Source: a virus. From it: DNA of 64,000 bases. The notes beneath the pieces were generated by a model. That model was not told the DNA's origin. It was given only the letters and a program-made list of their open reading frames with translations, and searched no databases. Positions 31,531 to 38,328 of the stretch are shown piece by piece (the stretch's first letter is position 1; each line of letters begins with the position of its first letter). A program made the translations under genes and the position numbers. The stretch spans positions 117,161 to 181,160 of IMG/VR virus record IMGVR_UViG_3300050821_003907, one strand, 5' to 3'.

Positions 31531-31715
31531 TCTTGAATAGGCTCAATGGTCACCAGGAACTTGCCGCCATCAACGGTCTGGAGAATGAGCTTGTGACTGT
31601 TGCCCGTAACGAAATTTTGTCCCGGATGCGCATCGCGAATGCGAGAGAACCTATGGTCAGACGACAGGGCGTGCTTGATGTTATTACTTATGTTCTTAAC
31701 GCTCCATGCAGTCAT
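31515..31715 (-). CDS. Small hypothetical protein (66 aa)
   Basis: Basic N-terminal half (MTAWSVKNISNNIKHALSSD), strand-rich end (HKLILQTVDGGKFLVTIEPI). It overlaps both neighbours (16 and 4 bases). Not recognised. Confidence 0.6.
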   Translation of the reverse strand: MTAWSVKNISNNIKHALSSDHRFSRIRDAHPGQNFVTGNSHKLILQTVDGGKFLVTIEPIQEWSRV

Positions 31716-32254
31716 TCGCTTACCCTCCTGCCGTTAGGTGCATGCTTGTTAGCATTTTGCTCGGCTTGAGTGGCCCAGCGAACATTACCCGGTTCGTAGT
31801 TACCGTTGTTGTCCAGGCGGTCTAGTGTATGACCTTTAGGTCTAGGCCCTAGATTAGCCTCTAGCCACGTTACGAACGCTAGCGCATCTTCACGCCATTC
31901 CTCACACACCTGAATACCGCGTCCGCCATAGTGCTTATAGTTGTGCGCACCGACATCGTAACAACGCCTGCGCATGTTAAGCCATGTTTTGTAGAGAGGA
32001 TGCTTACTGCTAAGCCCATGTGCTTCACCGAAGCCTTTGAAGCTGAGAAGTTCCCCGTCCACATAATCTTCTTTCCAGCAACCGCAACTCTTAGAGTGCC
32101 CGTTATTTAGCTGGAAAGCTAGAATGTCGCGTTCAGTTCCGCATTTACACCTACACGGTACCCAGCGGCGGAAGTGCCCCCGCTTATCAGGGAGCGTGTA
32201 ACTATCACCGATGACAGTCCATCTATTGAACTCATCACCAATAAGCGGGGGCAT
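31712..32254 (-). CDS. HNH homing endonuclease (180 aa)
   Basis: The N-terminal CRCKCG...SKSCGCW zinc-binding part is followed by the HGLSSKHPLYKTWLNMRRRC block and HYGGRGIQVCEEW. The core LDRLDNNGNYEPGNVRWA carries the Asp/Asn-rich finger of this common phage HNH family. Such proteins cut target alleles and spread their own gene. It sits between unrelated small genes with 4-base overlaps, so insertion did not break a neighbour. Confidence 0.85.
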   Translation of the reverse strand: MPPLIGDEFNRWTVIGDSYTLPDKRGHFRRWVPCRCKCGTERDILAFQLNNGHSKSCGCWKEDYVDGELLSFKGFGEAHGLSSKHPLYKTWLNMRRRCYDVGAHNYKHYGGRGIQVCEEWREDALAFVTWLEANLGPRPKGHTLDRLDNNGNYEPGNVRWATQAEQNANKHAPNGRRVSE

Positions 32255-32271
32255 ATCCCCTACCTAACTAC

Positions 32272-32862
32272 TCAGGTACCGGGGCAGCCGTCTGCTTGCC
32301 AAGCGCCACCACCGGAGTTGGCGTAAATCTGGCCCGCAACCTGCTCCTGCTGAGCAAGGCTGTCACCCGAAACGTTATACCCACTCGCCGGGATGATGCC
32401 GAACACGTTACCGCCAGCGGCGGGGTTAGTGCCGTTCGTGGACTCGCGGTAGGCGATGCAGTTCGCCATGGACGAGGACATGCCGGGGATGTTGTAGCCA
32501 CCCGAGCCACCGCTAGAGCTACCGCCAGACGACGAGCCGTCGCTAGGCGCGGGAGCGCTGCTCTGGGAGCTGCCCGATGAGGACGAGTCTCCCGAGACGA
32601 TGGCCGACGAATCACCGGAGGTGTCCGTGCTCACCGACGACGGGGACGGGGAAGACTCAGCAGGCGCGCTAGCGCTGCCACCGCCTGAAAGGTTAATCGA
32701 CTCGCCGATGTAAATGAGATTGGGATTGCCAATCTGAGGATTGGCCGCTTCGAGCTGGCTCAGCGAGACGCCGTTGCTAGCAGCGATGCCGCTTAGCGTG
32801 TTGCCCGACTGAGTCGTGTAGACAGAAGCAGCAAGTGCGAGTGCATGAAACATGAAAAGCAT
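32272..32862 (-). CDS. Secreted LysM/lysozyme-like cell wall hydrolase (196 aa)
   Basis: A short signal peptide (MLFMFHALALAAS) is followed by a LysM domain (VYTTQSGNTLSGIAASNGVS, about 14-60). A long Ser/Gly linker follows, then a lysozyme/transglycosylase-like module from about residue 125 (CIAYRESTNGTNP with a candidate catalytic Glu; later GQIYANSGGGAWQADGCPG). This layout resembles actinobacterial resuscitation-promoting or transglycosylase-type proteins. It should act on host peptidoglycan from outside. Start is ATG at 32862 or the second ATG at 32853, whose ribosome spacing is better. Confidence 0.8.
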   Translation of the reverse strand: MLFMFHALALAASVYTTQSGNTLSGIAASNGVSLSQLEAANPQIGNPNLIYIGESINLSGGGSASAPAESSPSPSSVSTDTSGDSSAIVSGDSSSSGSSQSSAPAPSDGSSSGGSSSGGSGGYNIPGMSSSMANCIAYRESTNGTNPAAGGNVFGIIPASGYNVSGDSLAQQEQVAGQIYANSGGGAWQADGCPGT

Positions 32863-32951
32863 TCCTATCTTTAGGGTATGTAGGTACTGCGCTGTCGAAT
32901 AGGCGTATCACCTCCCTTAAGGCCCCTGGCTTCCCCTGCCGTCAACAGGGC
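32863..32951 (-). other. Short gene-free gap upstream of the LysM gene
   Basis: The minus strand contains TTGACGGCAGGGGAAG and, further on, GGGAGGTGATACG. It could hold a promoter for the cell-wall gene, but the -10 is not clear and no protein frame is convincing. Confidence 0.3.
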
Positions 32952-33233
32952 TTACAGCACGCGCCGGTAGGCGGCAAGATTCGAAAGGGCTTTATCTAGG
33001 CGTGGGACAGCCGTGTGTATTTCCCGCATTGCCTCGTTCAGGATGTTTTCCATTCGCTGAATGTCGTCAGCAGTAGTGTTGCGGATGCCGAAAGCAATCT
33101 CTTCTAGCGCTTCGCAGGCTTGCGCGATAACGAAATTAGCTTTGCTAGTGTGCTCACTAGCCTCATCGAGAGGGTTATAAGCTTCCATTCCCAGCCGGAT
33201 TTGCTCTTTCCAGTTATCATTCATTTCAGTCAT
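32952..33233 (-). CDS. Helical hypothetical protein (93 aa)
   Basis: All-helical acidic protein (FVIAQACEALEEIAFGI, MREIHTAVPRLDKALSNL). It overlaps the RNA ligase stop by 8 bases. Not recognised. Confidence 0.65.
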   Translation of the reverse strand: MTEMNDNWKEQIRLGMEAYNPLDEASEHTSKANFVIAQACEALEEIAFGIRNTTADDIQRMENILNEAMREIHTAVPRLDKALSNLAAYRRVL

Positions 33234-33921
33234 TTCGTTGCGCCTTTACAGGTACGTCGCGAGTCTTCAGCTTCATCACAAGGCGCTCACCGCCGCGCGT
33301 GAAGAGCGGAACAGCAGGCGTGCCCACTACTCCCTCAATCACAACGCCGCGCTTGTGCCAGTACGACAGGAACGTGCCGCTCTTGATGGCTTCCCACGCT
33401 TCTACCGGAGAATATATCCAGTAAATTTCGGGAACCAGGCCGATTTCGAAGTAACGCGCTACGTCCTTAACGTCTTCAGGGGTGAGCCACCACTTACCGA
33501 CGCGCACGTCGAACAGGATGAAGCTAACGTTATCCCGGTACAAGCCACCGCCCTTCTGAATTCGTGGCCCGTAGCCCTCACCGTAAAGCGTGACAGACGG
33601 CTTCTCGCCGTCAGTGAACAGGAATTTCTTCTCCCACTTACTGGCGTCAAGCAGGCCCAGGTTGCGGATTGCTTCTGTCAGGTGCGCGGGCATCTGCGCG
33701 TTGTCGGTTCGTCCACCGAGAACTACGCTCTCGCCGTTCCAGTAAAGACGGGTGTTCGTGCCGTCAATTTTCTCTGTCCAGCGCCAGGGGCGGTCCTTCA
33801 GGTACGCGAATTCCGGCAGGGACCAGTCCCATTCAATGATGGGGTTGTTCTTGGCGTCGGTGTCCCGCTTGAACGCTGTGTGGATTTTGTGGTATGGAGG
33901 ACCAAAGGGCGAATCCGTCAT
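33226..33921 (-). CDS. RNA ligase (Rnl2-like nucleotidyltransferase, 231 aa)
   Basis: Motif I TEKIDGTNTR places the adenylated Lys at 51. Later FILFDVRVG (IIIa-like), GVVIEGVV (motif IV) and LVMKLKTRD (motif V) complete the covalent nucleotidyltransferase core. Phage RNA ligases of this type seal tRNA or other RNA breaks made by host defence nucleases. No polynucleotide kinase partner was recognised nearby. Full-length frame; ATG at 33921 is preceded by AGGAGATTGCC. Confidence 0.85.
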   Translation of the reverse strand: MTDSPFGPPYHKIHTAFKRDTDAKNNPIIEWDWSLPEFAYLKDRPWRWTEKIDGTNTRLYWNGESVVLGGRTDNAQMPAHLTEAIRNLGLLDASKWEKKFLFTDGEKPSVTLYGEGYGPRIQKGGGLYRDNVSFILFDVRVGKWWLTPEDVKDVARYFEIGLVPEIYWIYSPVEAWEAIKSGTFLSYWHKRGVVIEGVVGTPAVPLFTRGGERLVMKLKTRDVPVKAQRND

Positions 33922-34019
33922 GGCAATCTCCTGTCTTTCTTGTCCTTGCGGTAGCGGAAGTACAGCCTGGTGAGCGCGTAAGCCGTCAGGGCCAGTCCTA
34001 CCCAGAACAACGGAGTCAC
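33918..34019 (-). CDS. One-helix membrane peptide (33 aa)
   Basis: GTG start overlaps the upstream stop (GTGA). A hydrophobic stretch (LFWVGLALTAYALTRLY) precedes a basic tail. A small membrane protein of unknown function, next to a similar one upstream. Confidence 0.45.
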   Translation of the reverse strand: MTPLFWVGLALTAYALTRLYFRYRKDKKDRRLP

Positions 34020-34147
34020 TTGCGGTTATTCCCGCTCTCTCGTTTCTTGCGAGCTTTCTCAGCTCGCTCTCGCCACAGCCACAGGCTGAACATTGCCGCC
34101 CAGAAGGACACGAACGCTACCCAGAAAAGCACATCGAAGACTAGCAT
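34016..34147 (-). CDS. One-helix membrane peptide (43 aa)
   Basis: Hydrophobic N-terminal half (VLFWVAFVSFWAAMFSLWLW) then basic tail (RERAEKARKKRESGNNRK). TGATG coupling to the upstream gene. Single-pass with the tail inside is the likely arrangement. Confidence 0.5.
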   Translation of the reverse strand: MLVFDVLFWVAFVSFWAAMFSLWLWRERAEKARKKRESGNNRK

Positions 34148-34353
34148 CACGTCTCATAGTCAGGATAGAACTCCAGGACCTCTTCGTACAAGCGCCTAGA
34201 GGCAACAGGCAACAGCTCTCGCAATGCCCATACAACGCTGTCCACTGCTTCAACGGGCTGACTGGGATTGCCATCAATCGCTGAATCAGATTCCTTCTGC
34301 TTGACCTCGCGCAGCTTGGCGATTAGCAGGTCAACGTCGATGGTGGTATCCAT
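34147..34353 (-). CDS. Hypothetical protein (68 aa)
   Basis: MDTTIDVDLLIAKLREVKQK start; acidic helical protein ending EFYPDYET. Not recognised. Confidence 0.6.
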   Translation of the reverse strand: MDTTIDVDLLIAKLREVKQKESDSAIDGNPSQPVEAVDSVVWALRELLPVASRRLYEEVLEFYPDYET

Positions 34354-34355
34354 TT

Positions 34356-34739
34356 TTACACTCCCAAAGATGCAGCGAAGTTAAGCAGGTCAGTACCGCT
34401 GTCAGCGTTAACCACAAGAAAGCCCTGCGAGCAGTTAACTGAAATCTTACCGCTGTCGTGCAGCGTGGTGATGGCTTGCCTGAATCCGCTCTCGCCCGCG
34501 CATCCCTGGCTAGCCCATTCCGCGCGGCCAGCGACGTTAAGGCCGATGTCTGATGCAGAGTTGTTGCTGATGCCGGGTGCTTGCGAGTACCCGTCGTGCT
34601 GAAGCTTCTGGAGTGGCGTGGCAGGCGGCTTGGGTGAGCTACCGCTCAGCAGCAGGGCTGAGATGCCCGCGATAGCGCCTATCAGGATGATGATTATCCC
34701 GATTGCGATGGCCTTGGCCGGGTGCTTGAAGATGCTCAT
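34356..34739 (-). CDS. Membrane-anchored exported protein (127 aa)
   Basis: A basic start then a hydrophobic anchor (IAIGIIIILIGAIAGISALL), a Pro/Ser linker and a folded outer domain with a CAGESGF and VNCSQGF cysteine pair that could be a disulfide. Not recognised. Confidence 0.65.
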   Translation of the reverse strand: MSIFKHPAKAIAIGIIIILIGAIAGISALLLSGSSPKPPATPLQKLQHDGYSQAPGISNNSASDIGLNVAGRAEWASQGCAGESGFRQAITTLHDSGKISVNCSQGFLVVNADSGTDLLNFAASLGV

Positions 34740-34778
34740 TGTTTCGTCCTTACAGGCTCAGGGTAAGAACCTACGTAG

Positions 34779-34895
34779 TTACTGCTCGAAGTTATGGCAC
34801 TTGTCAGGGTAAAGGCATTCACCACGAGCAAGGCAAGCGCAGTGCGCATACCAGGCTTGGTGACAGTTCTTGCACTTGTCTACGGGATGCGGCAA
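34779..34895 (-). CDS. Tiny Cys-rich peptide with TTG start (38 aa)
   Basis: TTG at 34895 follows CCGGAGGTAATACA at ideal spacing. The peptide has seven cysteines and several histidines (KCKNCHQAWYAHCACLARGE), typical of a zinc finger. No ATG or GTG is available. The high Cys content and ribosome site support it despite the length. Confidence 0.5.
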   Translation of the reverse strand: MPHPVDKCKNCHQAWYAHCACLARGECLYPDKCHNFEQ

Positions 34896-34899
34896 TGTA

Positions 34900-35061
34900 T
34901 TACCTCCGGTTTGAGTCTAGCCATATGCCGAATGTGGTGCATGCACCGCCGCATGCCAGCCCTATCAGAATCGCAGCGAAATCTGAATGCACGTGAGCAA
35001 AGGCAGTTATCAGCACGGCTGATACGATGCCTGTTATGATGCCGATGAACGTGAACGGCAT
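34900..35061 (-). CDS. Two-helix membrane peptide (53 aa)
   Basis: Two hydrophobic segments (FTFIGIITGIVSAVLITAFA and FAAILIGLACGGACTTFGI). ATG overlaps the upstream stop (TAATG). Small integral membrane protein, unknown function. Confidence 0.55.
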   Translation of the reverse strand: MPFTFIGIITGIVSAVLITAFAHVHSDFAAILIGLACGGACTTFGIWLDSNRR

Positions 35062-35357
35062 TAGCCTCCCTTCCTGATTTCGAGAAGCTCGTACTCACCA
35101 ACGCGCGCTTCCTTGAACAGGGCCATAGCCTCATCAAAGGACTCAACGTCGATTAGCGTGTGGAATGGTGTCTGCGCACTGTGCGCCTTGTACTTAATGG
35201 CGTAAGTGTTCTTCGCAAGCCTGTTGTTAGCTGCTGATGGCGTAAGCCCCTCTAGCCGCAGCTCAAGGAAACGGGTTAGCTTCTCCATCGCCAGCTTGGA
35301 AGGGTTTTGCTCTCGCAGCGTCTTAAGCGCTATCTCGTCTGTCCATACGTACGTCAT
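35061..35357 (-). CDS. Hypothetical protein (98 aa)
   Basis: Helical (AMEKLTRFLELRLEGLTPSA) then strand-rich (TPFHTLIDVESFDEAMALFK, GEYELLEIRKGG). Not recognised. Confidence 0.65.
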   Translation of the reverse strand: MTYVWTDEIALKTLREQNPSKLAMEKLTRFLELRLEGLTPSAANNRLAKNTYAIKYKAHSAQTPFHTLIDVESFDEAMALFKEARVGEYELLEIRKGG

Positions 35358-35358
35358 G

Positions 35359-35511
35359 TTAATATCCTTCTGGTCCGGGGAAAACGAAACTCGCGATTAT
35401 TATGAGGATGGCCGGGATGAACAGCGGTGCGAACCACCAGCTGTGCAGGCCAATCTCCACGTACAAGCCCGCGCCCATGCAGGCAAGCGCGAACAGCCCG
35501 AACATGGCCAC
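35359..35511 (-). CDS. Membrane peptide (50 aa)
   Basis: GTG at 35511 overlaps the upstream TAG and follows GAGGGGCC; an ATG 6 bases on is an alternative. Two hydrophobic stretches (LFALACMGAGLYVEIGL, PLFIPAILIIIASFVF). Unknown function. Confidence 0.5.
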   Translation of the reverse strand: MAMFGLFALACMGAGLYVEIGLHSWWFAPLFIPAILIIIASFVFPGPEGY

Positions 35512-36092
35512 TACAGGCCCCTCGCACGGAGCTTAGCGGCCATGTCCAGTGCTCCCGCCGCGTGCATGCGCATCTGCGCGCTCTCGCGGGCGAGAACAGC
35601 CTGCTTGCTAACGACAGGTGCCGGACGGGCACTGACCTTAGCCGCGCTCTTGCTCTTGCCGGTAGCCGACTCAACGCCCTTAGCGAGTGCCCAGATGCCG
35701 AATGCCATCCCGATGACCAGCACGAACCAGGCAGCGCCATGCGACTCAGGGTAGGGACGCGCGATAGCGAAGGTCACCAGCGACAGGATGATAGCGCCGA
35801 CGCCACCAAAGATGCCAGTCAGGCCAGGGTGAGTCTGAGCAGGGCTTCCGCCCCACTTCTCTTCCTCCTTGTTGATGTACCAGGCAGCGCCCATGACGCC
35901 AGCGGCGGCAACAGCCTCACTAGCGGCCATGCCAGCGCCACCAGCGCGCATGATGGGACCAGCGAGGTTGGGACCGCCCCCGCCTAGGCCCTTGGTGATG
36001 ACGGCGTTCATGGCGTTGCCAGCGGTGCCCATGGCACGAGTCTGGCCCCGCATGACGTAACGCGCTGCGAACAGCGGCCAGATGCGAATCAT
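35511..36092 (-). CDS. Membrane protein (193 aa)
   Basis: Gly/Ala-rich N-terminal half with TKGLGGGGPNLAGP, then two hydrophobic helices (IFGGVGAIILSLVTFAIA, WFVLVIGMAFGIWALAKG) and a long basic Ala-rich tail. Multi-pass membrane protein, not recognised. Confidence 0.65.
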   Translation of the reverse strand: MIRIWPLFAARYVMRGQTRAMGTAGNAMNAVITKGLGGGGPNLAGPIMRAGGAGMAASEAVAAAGVMGAAWYINKEEEKWGGSPAQTHPGLTGIFGGVGAIILSLVTFAIARPYPESHGAAWFVLVIGMAFGIWALAKGVESATGKSKSAAKVSARPAPVVSKQAVLARESAQMRMHAAGALDMAAKLRARGL

Positions 36093-36325
36093 AAGGATAG
36101 TCTCCGTTCTCGGTGCCCGTCAGGATGCAGGATGTAAACCCAGTCTTGAATACCGCCCTGCCCGCCACTAGAGCGTGACGGCTGGTACTCTTCCAGCTCA
36201 TTCAGTCTAGCGCTAGCCGCTGCCTTGGCTTCTGCGTACGTGGGATAGGACGCCTTATAGGGCCGGGTGCTGATGTAGTAAAACTCCCCGTCGAACCGGT
36301 CCATGCCCATCAAGCGGTATTCCAT
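36089..36325 (-). CDS. Hypothetical protein (78 aa)
   Basis: MEYRLMGMDRFDGEFYYIST start and a basic end (HPDGHRERRLSL). It overlaps the next gene by 4 bases. Upstream lies one copy of the CTTACGCA repeat block. Not recognised. Confidence 0.6.
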   Translation of the reverse strand: MEYRLMGMDRFDGEFYYISTRPYKASYPTYAEAKAAASARLNELEEYQPSRSSGGQGGIQDWVYILHPDGHRERRLSL

Positions 36326-36333
36326 ATGCCCTC

Positions 36334-36376
36334 CATCTGCGTAAGGAACCGAAAATCTGCGTAATGTGCGTAAGGA
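36334..36376 (-). repeat. CTTACGCA repeat block, copy 1
   Basis: The plus strand reads TCTGCGTAAGG, 8 bases, then a second TCTGCGTAA and TGTGCGTAAGG. A block with the same spacing lies at 53769-53811. Both fill the only gap between two genes, so an operator or RNA-level control element is likely. Confidence 0.55.
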
Positions 36377-36377
36377 A

Positions 36378-36608
36378 TCAGGACTCGCCTACAGCGATAG
36401 CCCAGATAACAGACCCGATTACGGAGATGAACAGGGGAATCAGGAACACGAATCCAACCTGCCCGTTCTGGTGAACAGCCTGATGCAGGGAAAATGACGC
36501 GTGTTGGTGCTGACCGTCCTCAATCATGAACTTAACAGCCATGTAGGTAGACCAGATAAACCAGAGACCGATAATCTCGCCGGTAAACCACATGCCGAAC
36601 TTCTCCAC
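36378..36608 (-). CDS. Membrane protein (76 aa)
   Basis: GTG at 36608 follows CAGGAGTGGGTCT; the ATG at 36650 has no ribosome site. Two hydrophobic helices (FTGEIIGLWFIWSTYMAV, VGFVFLIPLFISVIGSVI) flank a His-rich loop. Function unknown. Confidence 0.6.
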   Translation of the reverse strand: MEKFGMWFTGEIIGLWFIWSTYMAVKFMIEDGQHQHASFSLHQAVHQNGQVGFVFLIPLFISVIGSVIWAIAVGES

Positions 36609-36688
36609 AGACCCACTCCTGGTAATCGCTGTTAAAGGTTCAGCCCGCAAGCTGAGCTTGGATGCCCCGCAGGCATGCTACAACGCGC

Positions 36689-36895
36689 TCACGCGCCGCC
36701 TGATTCCCCGCAGGGAAGACTTAAGCAGTCAGGATGATGGTCTGGAGGGTAAGGGTCTAGCGGGTCAGGACAGCACCACGGGTCACCGGAGTCTAGCGGA
36801 GCAAACCACTGACCGGTCCTGTCACGCACCACGTACTTGCCGCAGCCCGCGCACGTTTCCCAGTCGGTGAGCCAGTAGTCAAGGAAATGCGTCAT
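36689..36895 (-). CDS. Cys/Asp-rich small protein (68 aa)
   Basis: ATG at 36895 overlaps the upstream stop (TGATG). CAGCGKYVVRDRTGQWFAPL with a later WCCPDP suggests a zinc-binding ribbon. The tail is Pro/Asp/His-rich. Not recognised. Confidence 0.6.
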   Translation of the reverse strand: MTHFLDYWLTDWETCAGCGKYVVRDRTGQWFAPLDSGDPWCCPDPLDPYPPDHHPDCLSLPCGESGGA

Positions 36896-37068
36896 CACTG
36901 CCCCGTTGTAGGGTCGTCGTCAGGCGCAACGGAAGACTCACCCGGTAGTGTCCCGGCAGGGTTGCCCGCGAACGGCCAAGTGGCATTCCACGGGTTAACC
37001 TGAAGCTTCTGGCGCTCCTTCTCCTTGTCAAACTGCTCCCAGTATTCCTCATCAAACATATCGTCCAT
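36895..37068 (-). CDS. Acidic small protein (57 aa)
   Basis: MDDMFDEEYWEQFDKEKERQ start; the rest is loose and Pro/Gly-rich. Not recognised. Confidence 0.55.
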   Translation of the reverse strand: MDDMFDEEYWEQFDKEKERQKLQVNPWNATWPFAGNPAGTLPGESSVAPDDDPTTGQ

Positions 37069-37517
37069 TACATGTCCTTAAGGAGTGTCCTGATGGTTTC
37101 CAGGCGCGTTAGCGCGTGACGCAAGTACATGTTTTCCATGGCATCAAGCTTAATTCGCACGCCACTGTAGTCATTCTGGTTCGATAGCGCGTAAATGCTA
37201 TCGGCTTGCATGGCAGTCCCGTCAAGCAAGTCACGGAATTCCCCGGTAAGCTTCTGCACGCGAGTGCGCTTATGGTCAAGCACTGTAACCTCAATGCGCT
37301 CAACCGCGCCTTTGATGTAGTTGTCGCTGCGAATCGTCGTCCTGACCAGTTCCTCTAGCTCACTGAGCAAAGGCAGCTCGAACATTCCGAAAATCAGGTC
37401 GGACAAAGCCGCACGGTAATTGTCACGCTCAGCAGCCGGGGCCATTGAGGAATCGAATTCGGCGTTAAGGTTACGCGCGTTCTGAAGCGCCTTTACAAGC
37501 AGGTCCTTGTCAATCAA
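37068..37517 (-). CDS. Helical hypothetical protein (149 aa)
   Basis: TTG start overlaps the upstream stop (TTGA) and follows GGAGAAGGGC. All-helical with long amphipathic segments. Not recognised; a DNA- or protein-binding helical bundle is possible. Confidence 0.6.
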   Translation of the reverse strand: MIDKDLLVKALQNARNLNAEFDSSMAPAAERDNYRAALSDLIFGMFELPLLSELEELVRTTIRSDNYIKGAVERIEVTVLDHKRTRVQKLTGEFRDLLDGTAMQADSIYALSNQNDYSGVRIKLDAMENMYLRHALTRLETIRTLLKDM

Positions 37518-37810
37518 AGCTCTAGCCCTTCTCCTGCCGAGAGACCCGCGTCATAGCCGTCGCTATAACCATCGTCGTAACCGCTATAGGCTTCCGCAGC
37601 CTCATCGTAAGCGTTCTGGCTACCAGCGTCGTACCCGGTTTGATACGCAATCTCGCGTACCTCTTCCACGAGCGCCCACATGGCAAGCTGCCGGTCTACC
37701 ACAAGCAGGTCAGGGTCAGTGATGTCGGCAATGGCAACGGCAATAGCCGTGCTATCAAGCTTTCCCCACCGGTCTGTCAGGTTCCTCACTTGCTGTTCCT
37801 CCATCGCCAT
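37514..37810 (-). CDS. Protein with GYDxG-type tail (98 aa)
   Basis: A helical domain (AMWALVEEVREIAYQTGYDA) is followed by SGYDDGYSDGYDAGLSAG. The Gly-Tyr-Asp units resemble the pentapeptide repeats of the amidoligase at 44444-44611. Function unknown. Confidence 0.65.
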   Translation of the reverse strand: MAMEEQQVRNLTDRWGKLDSTAIAVAIADITDPDLLVVDRQLAMWALVEEVREIAYQTGYDAGSQNAYDEAAEAYSGYDDGYSDGYDAGLSAGEGLEL

Positions 37811-38001
37811 GCGTCTATTTCAGCCCCCAAGATTGCCCCTACAAGCAAGCCCACGCCTGAAAAGAGAATTCCCCAGAATGCTGATAGTGCCACGCTAGCG
37901 TGCGACGATGATGCTAGCCACACACCGCACAAGCTTCCGCCAATCCAGCCATACAGCGCGAACATTACATAATGCAGAAAGAAGTTCCTAATCCTTTTCA
38001 T
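37786..38001 (-). CDS. Membrane protein (71 aa)
   Basis: Start at 38001 (MKRIRNFFLHYVMFALYGW). Two hydrophobic helices (LHYVMFALYGWIGGSLCGV, LSAFWGILFSGVGLLVGAIL). It overlaps the tail of the downstream gene by 25 bases. Function unknown. Confidence 0.55.
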   Translation of the reverse strand: MKRIRNFFLHYVMFALYGWIGGSLCGVWLASSSHASVALSAFWGILFSGVGLLVGAILGAEIDAWRWRNSK

Positions 38002-38149
38002 TAGCATCCTCTTTCGGCTCAGGCTTGACAGGCACCTTTCGGCCTAGCGTCCCGTGAAAGGGATTACGCCCGTACTCAGTTATTGGGCACCACCAGTTTC
38101 CGTTGCCCCCACGATTAGCAGGCTTGCTGTAGTCGCTACTCTTGGCCAT
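37988..38149 (-). CDS. Small basic protein (53 aa)
   Basis: Start at 38149 (MAKSSDYSKPANRGGNGNWW) follows GAGAAGG. Tail is acidic (EPKEDANEKD). Low-complexity, perhaps unstructured. Not recognised. Confidence 0.5.
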   Translation of the reverse strand: MAKSSDYSKPANRGGNGNWWCPITEYGRNPFHGTLGRKVPVKPEPKEDANEKD

Positions 38150-38247
38150 TAACGGAAGAACCTTCTCACGTTGCGGATTAGGACTCGGGTGGTGAAGAGG
38201 ACCGTTACGATAACGGTCCCCTCCACGCTCATTATCAGCAGGTCCAT
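38149..38247 (-). CDS. One-helix membrane peptide (32 aa)
   Basis: TAATG couples it to the 25-aa peptide upstream and, at its end, to the next gene. Hydrophobic core (GTVIVTVLFTTRVLI) and basic tail. Short but supported by the unbroken chain of overlaps. Confidence 0.4.
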   Translation of the reverse strand: MDLLIMSVEGTVIVTVLFTTRVLIRNVRRFFR

Positions 38248-38324
38248 TACAGGACCTTGCGAAGCACCCGCCGTAGGGCAAAGCCCACGACCATGCCGAG
38301 AACCACGCGGATTAGCATGCGCAT
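38247..38324 (-). CDS. Tiny hydrophobic peptide (25 aa)
   Basis: ATG at 38324 follows GGGGAGGTAACAAG. A single hydrophobic helix with basic ends (MRMLIRVVLGMVVGFALRRV). Probably a membrane peptide. Confidence 0.4.
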   Translation of the reverse strand: MRMLIRVVLGMVVGFALRRVLRKVL

Positions 38325-38328
38325 CTTG

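Noticed and set aside
33238-33954. 238-residue plus-strand frame
   Set aside because: It mirrors the RNA ligase gene on the minus strand, which has all catalytic motifs. The plus frame has no recognisable domain or ribosome site.
35206-35987. Two long plus-strand frames
   Set aside because: They lie opposite consistent minus-strand membrane genes with good starts. Their Arg/Pro/Ser-rich composition is typical of antisense frames.
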